A stretch of DNA of 64,000 nt. Source: Oceanispirochaeta sp. M1. Lineage in GTDB: Bacteria > Spirochaetota > Spirochaetia > DSM-2461. The stretch is from NCBI RefSeq assembly GCF_003346715.1, contig NZ_QQPQ01000002.1, positions 1-64,000 on the forward strand. Reading direction: 5' to 3'. The notes beneath the pieces are model-generated. The model saw only the letters and a program-made list of their open reading frames with translations. It was not told where the DNA came from and ran no database searches. Made by a program: the position numbers and the translations under genes. This document shows positions 32,777-42,200 of the stretch, piece by piece; positions within the stretch are counted from its first letter, which is position 1, and each line of letters opens with the position of its first letter.

Positions 32777-34387
32777 TCAAGACCTAAGGGCATATCCTGA
32801 ATTTTTATTCACACGCTTCATTACATAAGTCGCGGATAAGTTGGTCATAAGGATGATAATGACCAGCACAGCTCCAGTGGCAAATGTGCGGTCAAAAGAC
32901 AATGCTTCCGAGAAAAGCATATACAGGTGCAGTGACAGAACCCTGGCTGACGATGAAGGTCCCGAGACAAGATCATAATTAGATCCAAGAGTGTAGATTA
33001 GAACTGCTGTCTCACCCACTGTCCTTCCAATTGAGAGGATAATACCTGTCAGGATTCCCGGTGATGCTGCAGGCAGCACAACTTTTACGATGGTCTGCAG
33101 CTTTGAGGCACCCAGGGCCAGGCTTCCTTCTCTGAAAGACTGGGGTACTGATTTCAATGCCTCTTCACTGGTTCTGATAATTGTCGGCAGTACCATAAGA
33201 GTGATAGTCAGTGTACTGGAAATGAATCCGATACCCATTCCAAGAATCTGTACAAAGAAGATAAAACCGAAGAGACCGAACACGATGGAGGGTATACCCG
33301 CCAGGGTTTCTGTACCCATTCTGAGTATACGCATCATACGACCCTGATTAGTATACTCAACCATATAGATGGCAGCCATGATACCCACTGGAGTGGAAAA
33401 CAGAACGGTAAAGAGAATCAGAAAAAAGGTGTTAAGAATTATGTATGAAATACCACCCCACTGTCCTGATCTTGCAGGAGCTTCAACAATGAAGTGCCAG
33501 GTGAGGTTCCATCCTGTTTCATGTCTGAGAACCGGTATGGTTGATAACTCATTCTGTTCGATATCACTGAAGTGACACAGAACCACTGCTCCTGATGTAT
33601 TCTGAAGTTCCTCAATATAATTCCCGGAGTCATCATGCTCAATCACAGTAAGGGGAAGATCAGTGCCACCCACTTCCTGCCAGTTGCTGACTTCTCCGTT
33701 AATAATTCTATCCACATTTTCGGAAGAAATCTCTCTCATCATTTTTCCATCCTGAATCTCCAGAACAGAGGGGTGAACGGCCAGTGCGATCCTTCGGACC
33801 CCGAGGATCTTAACATTGGAGGGGAGATTAGAAGCTTCAGATGCGGGAATAAATCCCAGGGAACCCGGCGTACTGCCGACATGAGAAACCATATCTTTCC
33901 AGGATGAAACGTCCTTAACATTCTCTCTGTAGTCAGAGAGATCTGATCCTGTAAGGAGAAATTCTTCAACACTCTTTGAAAAGGCTCCCGCCCCTTTATA
34001 GGCAAAGGGAGTGACTTTCAAATTCTGCTGATTGTAGAATCCCCAATTCTCCTTTCTCACTTTGTTATAGAGTTTTCTTAACCCCGTGACTGGAATATCT
34101 TCTGATCTGGTTTTGTAGTGGATGATAAAAACAACATCATCATCCATTCCGGGAAGCTCCAGTTGTGTCTCCACAGAAGTGGTGACACCATAGGGAACAT
34201 GATTGTTATATCTGATTCCCCGAACCATAAGGTAACCCACAATCCAGGCCAGAACAGCAATGGTCAGCATTGCCAGGAACCAGATGATTCCTTTGGCGAT
34301 TCGCTCCTGGATCCTCAGCTTTCTGGACTGGGGAGATGAAATGACTTCTTTTTTTGAGGGACGTTCCATAATTTCAGCTGCAGTCAT
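32777..34387 (-). CDS. pstA: Phosphate ABC transporter permease PstA with a large inserted binding-protein-like domain
   Basis: 536 residues, about 250 more than usual PstA. A first membrane helix (about 30-56) is followed by an extracytoplasmic insert (about 60-310), then the normal five-helix permease core (from about 318; GGISYIILNTFF, the EALKSVPQSFREGSLALGASK coupling loop, GRTVGETAVLIYT). The insert resembles phosphate-binding proteins: GSTPGSLGFIPASEA and SSENVDRIINGEVSNWQEVGGTDLPLTVIEHDDSG correspond to GSTPYAIGYCGFG and the EDVIAIFTGELTNWNQLGG region of the PstS encoded upstream. Its ATG directly follows the pstC stop. A tethered or degenerate phosphate sensor is inferred. Confidence 0.88.
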   Translation of the reverse strand: MTAAEIMERPSKKEVISSPQSRKLRIQERIAKGIIWFLAMLTIAVLAWIVGYLMVRGIRYNNHVPYGVTTSVETQLELPGMDDDVVFIIHYKTRSEDIPVTGLRKLYNKVRKENWGFYNQQNLKVTPFAYKGAGAFSKSVEEFLLTGSDLSDYRENVKDVSSWKDMVSHVGSTPGSLGFIPASEASNLPSNVKILGVRRIALAVHPSVLEIQDGKMMREISSENVDRIINGEVSNWQEVGGTDLPLTVIEHDDSGNYIEELQNTSGAVVLCHFSDIEQNELSTIPVLRHETGWNLTWHFIVEAPARSGQWGGISYIILNTFFLILFTVLFSTPVGIMAAIYMVEYTNQGRMMRILRMGTETLAGIPSIVFGLFGFIFFVQILGMGIGFISSTLTITLMVLPTIIRTSEEALKSVPQSFREGSLALGASKLQTIVKVVLPAASPGILTGIILSIGRTVGETAVLIYTLGSNYDLVSGPSSSARVLSLHLYMLFSEALSFDRTFATGAVLVIIILMTNLSATYVMKRVNKNSGYALRS

Positions 34388-35266
34388 TTACACGTCCTCC
34401 TTCACAGCTTTTTTCATGAGGTACTGAACCAGCATGTTTATCCCCAGGATAAAAACAAAGAGAACAATACCTGTTGTGAAGAGGCTGACAGCATGGTCAT
34501 CAGCGGCATACTTCATATCTGTTGCAATATTCATGGTCAATGTTCTTGTCAGAGACAGAGGACCTTTGGGCATGGTTACAGCATTACCGGCCACCATCAG
34601 TACAGCCATAGTCTCTCCGATGGCGCGTCCCATTCCAAGTACAATGCCCGCAAGGATACCTGAGCGTGCGGAGGGAACCATGACTCTGTAGATAGTCATC
34701 CAGTGAGTGGCTCCCAGTGCAAGAGAGCCTTCTACTAATTCCTGAGGAACAGCCCTGAGTGAAACCTCAGTGATGTTAATGATTGTGGGAAGTGTCATGA
34801 TGGCCAGAACAATGCTTGCCGTAAGTATTCCTAATCCCGTAGGGCTTTTAAACAGGGTTCTGATAAGAGGAGAAATCGCAATATATCCGAACAGACCGTA
34901 AATGACAGATGGGATACCTGCCAGAAGTCCAACAACTAATCTCAGGATATCTGCAAATCGACCTTCTGCCATTTCCGCCATAAAGATGCCTACCGCAAGA
35001 CCGATAGGAACAGACAGAAGCAGTGCTCCGGCAGTAACCCATACTGAACCCATGATAAATGAGAGAATTCCATATTGAGGAGGCTCTGCAGTGGGAGCCC
35101 AGTTACTTGAAAACAAAAATTTAAGTGGATTGACCTTTGCAAAGAGGGGTAATCCTTCCTGGAAGATGAAAACAGTAATAAAGATAACGCTGATTACTGA
35201 GATTAAAGCACTCAGTAAGAATATCTTTTCAACAGTGACTTCCAGAACACTTTTTGAAGACTTCAA
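34388..35266 (-). CDS. pstC: Phosphate ABC transporter permease PstC
   Basis: 292 residues with six membrane segments. It shows the PstC pattern LAVGIFMAEMAEGR, AGIPSVIYGLFGY and the coupling loop LRAVPQELVEGSLALGATHW. The start is TTG with AAGGAG 8 nt upstream; no other in-frame start has a usable site. A Pho-box-like array lies about 60 nt upstream (35325-35352), so the gene can have its own promoter besides read-through from pstS. Confidence 0.93.
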   Translation of the reverse strand: MKSSKSVLEVTVEKIFLLSALISVISVIFITVFIFQEGLPLFAKVNPLKFLFSSNWAPTAEPPQYGILSFIMGSVWVTAGALLLSVPIGLAVGIFMAEMAEGRFADILRLVVGLLAGIPSVIYGLFGYIAISPLIRTLFKSPTGLGILTASIVLAIMTLPTIINITEVSLRAVPQELVEGSLALGATHWMTIYRVMVPSARSGILAGIVLGMGRAIGETMAVLMVAGNAVTMPKGPLSLTRTLTMNIATDMKYAADDHAVSLFTTGIVLFVFILGINMLVQYLMKKAVKEDV

Positions 35267-35324
35267 GACATCTTCTCCTTAAGTAGTTATTTAATTAACA
35301 TTCTCCATAGTCAGAACTTTTTTG

Positions 35325-35352
35325 TGTTAGGGGAATGTTAGAATATGGTTAA
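35325..35352 (-). promoter_or_regulatory. Pho-box-like array before pstC
   Basis: On the minus strand TTAACC, CTAACA and CTAACA occur with exactly 5 nt between them (11-bp period; 35347-35352, 35336-35341, 35325-35330). This is the layout of PhoP/PhoB-type boxes, TTAACA-like hexamers on one helix face. It lies between the pstS terminator and pstC. Confidence 0.6.
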
Positions 35353-35382
35353 TCTCATAACATGAGCTGAATATGAACAGGG

Positions 35383-35412
35383 AAAAAAACAGGCTGCCCG
35401 TGTAGGGCAGCC
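35383..35412 (-). terminator. Intrinsic terminator after pstS
   Basis: GGCTGCCC and GGGCAGCC (35392-35399, 35405-35412) with a 5-nt loop, followed on the minus strand by TG and seven U residues. It should limit read-through into pstCAB and leave PstS in excess. Confidence 0.9.
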
Positions 35413-35439
35413 TTCTCATAAATGCATCTCAGCAAAAGA

Positions 35440-36291
35440 CTAATTCATGGGGATGAACTTCTCTTCCTTAACAATTTCCTGACCTTCCTCTGACAGGATG
35501 TAGTTGATAAAAGCTTCTTCCAGAGTACCGGCGGGAACGGGTCCTTTTGTAATCAGGATAAGATCTCTCTGTACAGGGTAGCTTCCGTTAAGTACGTTTT
35601 CTGTTTCGGGAGCAACACTGCTTACAGTTACAGACTTGGTGCCTGCATCTTTACCAAGGTATCCGAATCCACAGTATCCGATGGCGTAGGGAGTCGATCC
35701 GACTTTTGCAACCATGTCTCCGTTAGAAGTTACGATAGCAGCAGTTTCGGTGAAAGATTTTTTCTGTTTTTTAACAGTTGCGTCTTTGAAACAGGATCTT
35801 GTTCCGGAAGCTTCATCTCTGTTGAAAACAACGATTTCTGCATCGGGTCCACCAAGCTGATTCCAGTTTGTAAGTTCACCGGTAAAGATGGCAATTACAT
35901 CTTCCAGTTTCAGGTCATCCATGGGAACAGAACCTTTGTTTACAACTACAGCTACTCCGTCTTTGGCGATGGCAGTGGCGAGTGCACCGGCTTCTACTTC
36001 AGAGTCTTTCAAAGCTCTTGAAGCGGCACCGATAGAATATGTACCTTCAAGAGGACCTTTAACCCCGGCAGAAGAACCGGGGGCATCGTAGGAAATCTTT
36101 ACATCAGGGTACATTTCAGAAAATGCTTCAGCAGCAGCTCTGATAATAGGCTCAACAGTTGTAGATCCACCGAACGCATAATTTCCGGCAAAAGAGGCTT
36201 CAGCAGAAGAGGAAGCAGCATCCTGCTGACCGGTAGCAAAAGTAAAACCAGCAACAAACAGAATCATAAGAACAGCGATAATTTTTTTCAT
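35440..36291 (-). CDS. pstS: Phosphate-binding protein PstS
   Basis: 283 residues from the ATG at 36289-36291, which has AAGGAG 9 nt upstream; a TTG three codons earlier is ruled out by lying in that spacer. The signal peptide ends around FATGQQD without a lipobox Cys. The mature protein has the phosphate-site pattern GGSTTVEPII, PGSSAGVKG, the NRDEASGTRSCF loop and GSTPYAIGYCGFGYLG. It is the first gene of the Pst operon. Confidence 0.94.
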   Translation of the reverse strand: MKKIIAVLMILFVAGFTFATGQQDAASSSAEASFAGNYAFGGSTTVEPIIRAAAEAFSEMYPDVKISYDAPGSSAGVKGPLEGTYSIGAASRALKDSEVEAGALATAIAKDGVAVVVNKGSVPMDDLKLEDVIAIFTGELTNWNQLGGPDAEIVVFNRDEASGTRSCFKDATVKKQKKSFTETAAIVTSNGDMVAKVGSTPYAIGYCGFGYLGKDAGTKSVTVSSVAPETENVLNGSYPVQRDLILITKGPVPAGTLEEAFINYILSEEGQEIVKEEKFIPMN

Positions 36292-36372
36292 GATTAACAA
36301 CTCCTTGTCATTTTTTCAAATCATATTTCTTTCGTAAGTTGAGCTCAGTGTCGTGGTTGTGTATTTGAAAAT

Positions 36373-36400
36373 GATAAAGGAATTGTTAAAATCGGGTTAG
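36373..36400 (-). promoter_or_regulatory. Pho-box-like array before pstS
   Basis: On the minus strand CTAACC (36395-36400), TTAACA (36384-36389) and a weaker TTTATC (36373-36378) with 5-nt gaps, again an 11-bp period. It lies about 85 nt upstream of the pstS start. Confidence 0.55.
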
Positions 36401-36498
36401 GTTTTTTAATTTAACGCCCTGGAAATAAGCCTTCAAAATTGAAACATAGTTTCAGAAAGGATTGATTAATATCTATTTTTCAATCTGAATGATCAGTA

Positions 36499-37431
36499 AT
36501 GATAACTTTAATACCCGCACTCTCAGGAATATTCCTCCCCATCATATTGGGACTCATCAGCCGTAACGGCAATTTCATAGATCCGAAGCACCGTCCACAG
36601 ATTCTGCAGTTTGCAGTACGTATCTGTATTCCCTTTATGGTATTTGAATCTATGCGGCAGATTGATACAAAGACTGCCGGACAGTTTATCCCCATGACCC
36701 TTGGACTCTTCATCTTTACCGGTCTTGCATGGCTATTTATGCTGGGAATCATCCTGGCCCTGATCCCCCGTGTAAAATGGATTGATAAATATAAGGGCGA
36801 ACTACTGCTGATGGGATTTGCCGGAAATATCGGATATATCTGCTGGAAGATTCAGGAGATCCTCATCGGCTCTGCGGGACTTCAGAGAGGGATTTTTTAT
36901 ACTTCATTCTTCTGGCCGGTACTGGTTGTCTATTCTCTTTTAACAGTAATAATCCTTAAGCTGACCAAGAATAATAAAGTTGATACAAAGAGTATTCTGT
37001 ACAATATAATACCTCTGCTTATCTTGCTTGCCCTGGGGCTGATGGTTGGTCTACTGGATATAAACCTGCCTGTCTGGCTGACATCTTTTACTGGAAGTTT
37101 CGGTCTTATTGCTGTTCCAACAATACTCTTCTGCATGGGCCTCTCCATCTCTATCAAGGGATCAATAAAGTCAGCCAGAATTCTGCTTCCCTACCTTCTG
37201 ATCCGATTGGCTGTCTGGATAGGAGCTACATATCTCACACTTCAGCTCTCGTTTTTTGATGATATATCCAGAGAAGTACTTCTCATAAATATGTTTGCCC
37301 CCATCGGCATAAACCCAATAGTTATCGGTGATATGTTCGGCCTGGACACAGACTTTATTGCCAACTCCATTACCGTTTCGACAGTTCTCTATCTACTATG
37401 CCTGCCTGTGCTGTTTTTACTTTGGGGATAA
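36499..37431 (+). CDS. AEC-family (auxin efflux carrier-like) transporter
   Basis: 310 residues with ten membrane segments in two five-helix halves, the layout of the AEC/BASS fold. The N-terminal half has LPIILGLISRNG and the C-terminal half SFGLIAVPTILFCMGLSI and INMFAPIGINPIVIGDMFGLD, near the substrate-crossing helices. Bacterial members move small organic acids such as malate or malonate; the substrate here is unknown. No clear Shine-Dalgarno precedes the ATG. It diverges from pstS and its 3' end overlaps the next, convergent gene by 15 nt. Confidence 0.82.
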   Translation: MITLIPALSGIFLPIILGLISRNGNFIDPKHRPQILQFAVRICIPFMVFESMRQIDTKTAGQFIPMTLGLFIFTGLAWLFMLGIILALIPRVKWIDKYKGELLLMGFAGNIGYICWKIQEILIGSAGLQRGIFYTSFFWPVLVVYSLLTVIILKLTKNNKVDTKSILYNIIPLLILLALGLMVGLLDINLPVWLTSFTGSFGLIAVPTILFCMGLSISIKGSIKSARILLPYLLIRLAVWIGATYLTLQLSFFDDISREVLLINMFAPIGINPIVIGDMFGLDTDFIANSITVSTVLYLLCLPVLFLLWG

Positions 37432-38334
37432 TGTAAAATTAGAAATTATATTGAGCTTCTCTATCAGTGAATTTAAAGGCTTATTCCCAATATCTGCCTT
37501 AAGAAGCAGATCCAGCCGCTTTGTTTTCAATTTTACTCCACTGTTCCCATTCATTTGAGTAAAAGCTTTTATCTCAGTTATTGAATCATAGGGAATATAG
37601 TAAAAGAAACGAGCGTATGAATCTGTAGATTTTCGTTTTAGAAAAAAGTATCGATGAACAATAACCAGTTCCCTGGAATCAGTCAGAATGACAAAACTGG
37701 AGAGTGCCTGCTCTGTAAAGCCCAGGCGATTAAAGAATTCCCATTTAAACTCTCTTGGTATTCTTGAAAAGAGATTTGGCTGATAAACGATTAATTGGAG
37801 GGAGTTATCTGCCTGGAGTATCCTGTTGGTGATATTTACAAATCTGAATTCCATGTTATCCAAATCATAAGGAAGGGATTCTTGATCTGACACAATTTTT
37901 TGATGAGGCAGAATTCCACGGATCAAAGTAATCGCTGAATCGATAATGCTTTCAGAAACAGTATTGTAAGATATTATAATAGAACGTTTTAGTGTATGGA
38001 TTGTCAAAGTACCACTTAGTAGACAGTCATACTTACAGATAGAACTGATGCAATCAGATTCAATTCGATCCAGTTCTACATATGTCTCCCGACCCCTGGT
38101 CTTTCTCTCCAGTATAAGAATTTCTGTTTTAAATATTCCGATCACCAAATCATAAAGATTCATATCAGGGTTTGCATCACGTCGATCAATATTCCGGGGA
38201 ATTTTAAAACACATATCAGCACCGGATAATTCATTTTCATAATCAGCAAATAATGGAGGCAGTTTATGAGGGCCTTTTATATGATAAATCCAGGGACCGA
38301 ATGCATCATATTCAAAGGATCGTTTGCTGCTCAT
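37417..38334 (-). CDS. Soluble protein with two PH-like domains, function unknown
   Basis: 305 residues, no signal or membrane segment. Two halves each show the strand pattern of bacterial PH-like (bPH/YokE) domains: about 60-155 (IGIFKTEILILERK ... VELDRIESD ... LLSGTLTIHT) and about 210-300 (SFVILTDSRELVIVHRYFF ... YIPYDSITEIKAF ... KLKTKRLDLLL). This is inferred from the pattern only. Its start overlaps the stop of the MarR gene by 4 nt, so it is the direct co-transcribed target of that regulator. Confidence 0.6.
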   Translation of the reverse strand: MSSKRSFEYDAFGPWIYHIKGPHKLPPLFADYENELSGADMCFKIPRNIDRRDANPDMNLYDLVIGIFKTEILILERKTRGRETYVELDRIESDCISSICKYDCLLSGTLTIHTLKRSIIISYNTVSESIIDSAITLIRGILPHQKIVSDQESLPYDLDNMEFRFVNITNRILQADNSLQLIVYQPNLFSRIPREFKWEFFNRLGFTEQALSSFVILTDSRELVIVHRYFFLKRKSTDSYARFFYYIPYDSITEIKAFTQMNGNSGVKLKTKRLDLLLKADIGNKPLNSLIEKLNIISNFTLSPK

Positions 38335-38798
38335 ATTGTATTCCCTTCTCTATCAAAATAACCATTTAAAGTATTGAAACCATCAATGACTCTTTTACGT
38401 TCATCCGGCATCATCCCCCCTAGAAGGCTATCCAGCCTGGAAATATCAAATTCATTTTTCTTAATAATAAATTGCTGCCCTTTTGGAGTTAGTTCCAGAA
38501 GGAATTTCCTTGAGTCTTTTGTGTTAGTTTTTTTTATAAGAAAACCAGCATCCACCAGGGAACGAACTATAGTAGTGAGAGAAGTTTTTGGCATCATGAA
38601 AAGCTTGCTGATCTCTGAAGGAGAGATCTGTTCCGTCTTAGATACGGCCATCAACACCTTAATCTGATTTTCGTTCAGTTCAATCCCATCATTCGTATAT
38701 CGATGAAAGATTGGATTAAGAAAACGGAAATAATTAACAAGAAAATCATCCAGTGAGTGATAAAGTTCACTCACTGGAATTGAATCATCTTTTGACAT
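38331..38798 (-). CDS. MarR-family transcriptional regulator
   Basis: 155 residues. Winged helix-turn-helix of the MarR type, about residues 40-125: ISPSEISKLFMMPKTSLTTIVRSL as the recognition part and the wing KKTNTKDSRKFLLELTPKGQQ. It lies immediately downstream of a perfect 22-bp palindrome (38812-38833), so autorepression is very likely. It controls at least the overlapping PH-like gene. Confidence 0.9.
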   Translation of the reverse strand: MSKDDSIPVSELYHSLDDFLVNYFRFLNPIFHRYTNDGIELNENQIKVLMAVSKTEQISPSEISKLFMMPKTSLTTIVRSLVDAGFLIKKTNTKDSRKFLLELTPKGQQFIIKKNEFDISRLDSLLGGMMPDERKRVIDGFNTLNGYFDREGNTI

Positions 38799-38811
38799 AT
38801 TACCCTCTACA

Positions 38812-38859
38812 GCTAGTACGATATCGTACTAGCCTATAGTGAGGATATCCAATCGTCAA
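38812..38859 (-). promoter_or_regulatory. 22-bp perfect palindrome overlapping a promoter, MarR operator
   Basis: GCTAGTACGAT (38812-38822) is followed directly by its exact inverted copy to 38833. On the minus strand a -35 TTGACG (38854-38859), a 17-nt spacer and a weak -10 TAGGCT (38831-38836) run into the palindrome. A dimer bound there would block initiation of the MarR gene, whose ATG is 14 nt further on. Confidence 0.78.
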
Positions 38860-38870
38860 GAATAATATAT

Positions 38871-39254
38871 CTATTTTAGCTCTACGATTTTCTTCAAGTC
38901 TTCTTCGGTGATGGGGCGAAAGTCTTTGCCGGGGAACTCCCCAGAATCGTTTAATGAATAGTAATGAATATAACCCTGTTCAATCATATTGATTGCATAA
39001 GTAGAATATCCATTATTTAAGATTAAATCATGACCATCCCATTCCCCTACCCAATAACGAGAAAGAGAAGCTCTTCCACTGATAGTAGGTCTCAGAAATG
39101 AAACAAAATATTCACTTCCAACTTTATTTATTATTATGTATTCAGGATTTTGATTACCAGAAGATTCGACCTCTATATAACATGAATGATAATCTTGACT
39201 AAAAACCGAACAACTTAAAAATGTAATAAAAATAGATACTAAAATTTGCTTCAT
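38871..39254 (-). CDS. Small exported protein encoded directly after the giant secreted protein
   Basis: 127 residues. The N-terminus is a signal peptide; cleavage could be lipoprotein-like before Cys15 (TFLSC) or after VFS. The mature part is strand rich with aromatic residues (RYWVGEWDGHDLILNNGYSTY), a small beta-barrel or lipocalin-like look, and no family is recognised. The ATG has AAGGA upstream and lies 17 nt after the stop of the 2,815-residue protein, so the two are co-transcribed. A chaperone, inhibitor or immunity-type partner is possible but unproven. Confidence 0.7.
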   Translation of the reverse strand: MKQILVSIFITFLSCSVFSQDYHSCYIEVESSGNQNPEYIIINKVGSEYFVSFLRPTISGRASLSRYWVGEWDGHDLILNNGYSTYAINMIEQGYIHYYSLNDSGEFPGKDFRPITEEDLKKIVELK

Positions 39255-39271
39255 ATTCTATCCTTTAATTC

Positions 39272-42200
39272 TTATTGCCAAGGTGACCAATTATTCCACA
39301 TATAATTTAAAGTCCAAGATTTCTCCCCAGATTCATCAATATCAAGCCATTCATACTTTCCTCCATAGTTACTTCCCGAGCTCCAGTCACTCCAATCACC
39401 CACTGGATCTGAAAACCCCCATGATTGAGTTTCGGGGTTATAGCTGGACAGCTCGATATGGGCATGAGCATCGGTTCCGCCACCATCTGTTGGAAACATC
39501 AGCTCAGGAAAATCCATCAGCTTCTGACCAGGATATGTAAGCTCCTGTAAAAGAAGATTATCAATATCATCAGGATTCATATGCTCTACCAGATAGTTAT
39601 TTTCCATTCCTATGATATTCATCCCGAAGGCATAGTTCTTCACATCTTTCCCGGGGATAATAAATCCTGGAGAATAGATTCCCAGCCCACCAATAGTATC
39701 TATTCCAGGGTGTGTATAAGTCAGATATTGGGTTTCTCCATCTTTCTGAGTCTTCATCCTATCTTCCTCATCACCAAATCTCTCTGTGATAACTCCCTCA
39801 GGCGTAACAGCGACTCCCCTCAAAACAAACTCATTGTTGTACATGGACATTGATTGAAAAACACTATCCATCGCCCTTTGATAATCAGAACCTGAAAGGA
39901 TTCCTTTGGTGTTCAGGTTTCTCAATATTTCATAATCATTGATGATTTCATCACGCATATTTACCTGTCGGTTCACATCCTCAGAAGATCTATAATACGT
40001 TAATTTTGAAAGCTGCTGCGGAGTCAGAAAGCTCAAGTATTCAGCGGTATCCGAGTCTATGTAGTACTGCAGAGATTCCATCTCATCCAGCTGGTTTCCC
40101 GCATCATCCGTAGCAACACGGATCAGATTTCCAATTTCATCATATAGGCCGGCTTTTCCATCACTGAGGATTCTGCCGTCATCCAGTCTCTTCCAGAAAT
40201 CTCCGGTCGAGTCATAACTGTTCAGAATATAGCCAGTCATTTCATCCTTAGTGATGGCTCCCTGGGCAAACAGTCTGTAAGCAAAAGCTTCACGGTTATT
40301 GTCGATGCTGAGACTGTCCGATCCATAGCGTTGCTGCAGGGCTGAACTGACTGCCATATGGGCCGAAGCAGCTTCTACTGTTTCAAGGATTTGTGCGGCT
40401 TCACCATTGTTCAATCCATCACGGAATGCCTCATGACTCAACAATACTGCCAGATCCAAACGGCTTTGACCGCTCCCATTTAAGTCTATGACCCTTTTGC
40501 CTGATTCGTCAACAGATGTATACCCTTGATAGCCCAAACCCTCTGATAAAGTAAGGGTGACGCTGCCGTCCAGGATATCCTGATACAGTGATTCAGTATC
40601 TTCGATCCCGGAACTGAACAGAGTCCTCATACCGGCTCTCAAATCCCTGTCATCAACAGCAGCGTTTATATTCTGATTTTCAGAGTACAGGGCCAGACCT
40701 TGGGCAGCGGAGCTGAGACTGCCGAGACTTACGTCAGTACCCTGAGTTCCAAAATTAAATAGAGAGCCACCGCCTCCAAGATTCATTTCAAGGAATCCTG
40801 TACCTGATTTCCCCAGATTCATCAGATTAAGTGTTGTCTGCCCTGTCATCGCATACTCCAGGCCCGAAGCACTGAGTCCACCCATCAGGGATGTGAAGCG
40901 GTCTGCATTCTCACCCATTTCACCGATAAAGCCAAAGGTTCCCAGATTCAGAGTTCCGCTGACGGCAGTACCTGTCATTCCACTGAGATATCCTATGCCT
41001 GCGTTATCCCAACTGGTCATACTGTTGAATGTATCCCAGTTCCAGCCGTTGGAATTTGAATCTAGTGCGTACAAAGCAGCTGTTCCATAATTTGATGCGA
41101 CAGAACTGATTCCCCGGATACCTATATCACCGGCCACTTCGAACATGCCGCTGTTCTGTAGAAAACCGAGATTATCCATTACACCGCCTAATGCTCCGGC
41201 TCCATAACTGATAAGAGAACTCGCCGCACTTTTAAGGAAACCAACTGAGGCCTGTCCCATATCTGCAACTCCATTTCCGACATCCAACAAGGCAAACAGT
41301 GCATTATCTACCAGATTCAGCAATAGAGAACCTATACCGGGCATGAATATATTACCAACAACATTCATTGCTATATCTGCCAGAGTACGAATTGAGGGAG
41401 ATCCCAGCAGGCCATCTGATTCACCATCATTGTCAGCATCATCATCCCAGATATTCTGAGTATACAGGGGAGTGTTCACAGTCGCGAGCCCTCTATAAAG
41501 CCTCGCCTGATGAATGAAGTATTTTTTGTAGATCCTGCCGAATTCCCCATAGCCGTATGTTTCAACCTCTTCCGGACTATCCTCCTTCATTACTGGGGCA
41601 TACCCCAGATAGAAATTAAACATGCCTTTTTTTTCTGAGTTGTCTTCATCATCGAATTGAGCTGAGGCACTGTAATCTGCTTCCGACTGTTCCAATAAAG
41701 AGATAAAACTCTGATCAAGACCATCTCTGATATTCCCATCTTCTTCATTTCCGAAAACAAGATTGATATAATGCCCCAGGCGCTCCTGAGCCAGATCAAC
41801 TGATGCCTGAATCATCTCGCTGCTGAGCATTATCAGATAGTCTGAACTGAGGTCTATCTGATGATCAAAATCAGGAGCCTTAAAAAACCGGTAGCCCTCC
41901 AGAGTCTGTGTCTCACTTTCATTCCCTCCTGTCAGAGAGCTGTCTATGAGTACTATTCTGGAAAAAACATTACCCTGTCTCACGTATCCGGCATCAGCCA
42001 TTTGTGCATCCACACTCTCATCAACAGAACGGTTGGCATCCTCAAGATTATCAGCTATTGATGATTTCACCTGTTCCACCAACTCCTTCATCTGGGAGGC
42101 CCTGGAAAAAGCCATGGCTTTATAAACTTTCTCTGTAAGCTCCTTATGAGACTCTTCAATTTCAAAGAATGCTGACTGCCGATCCGGGAGAAGAGCTAGA

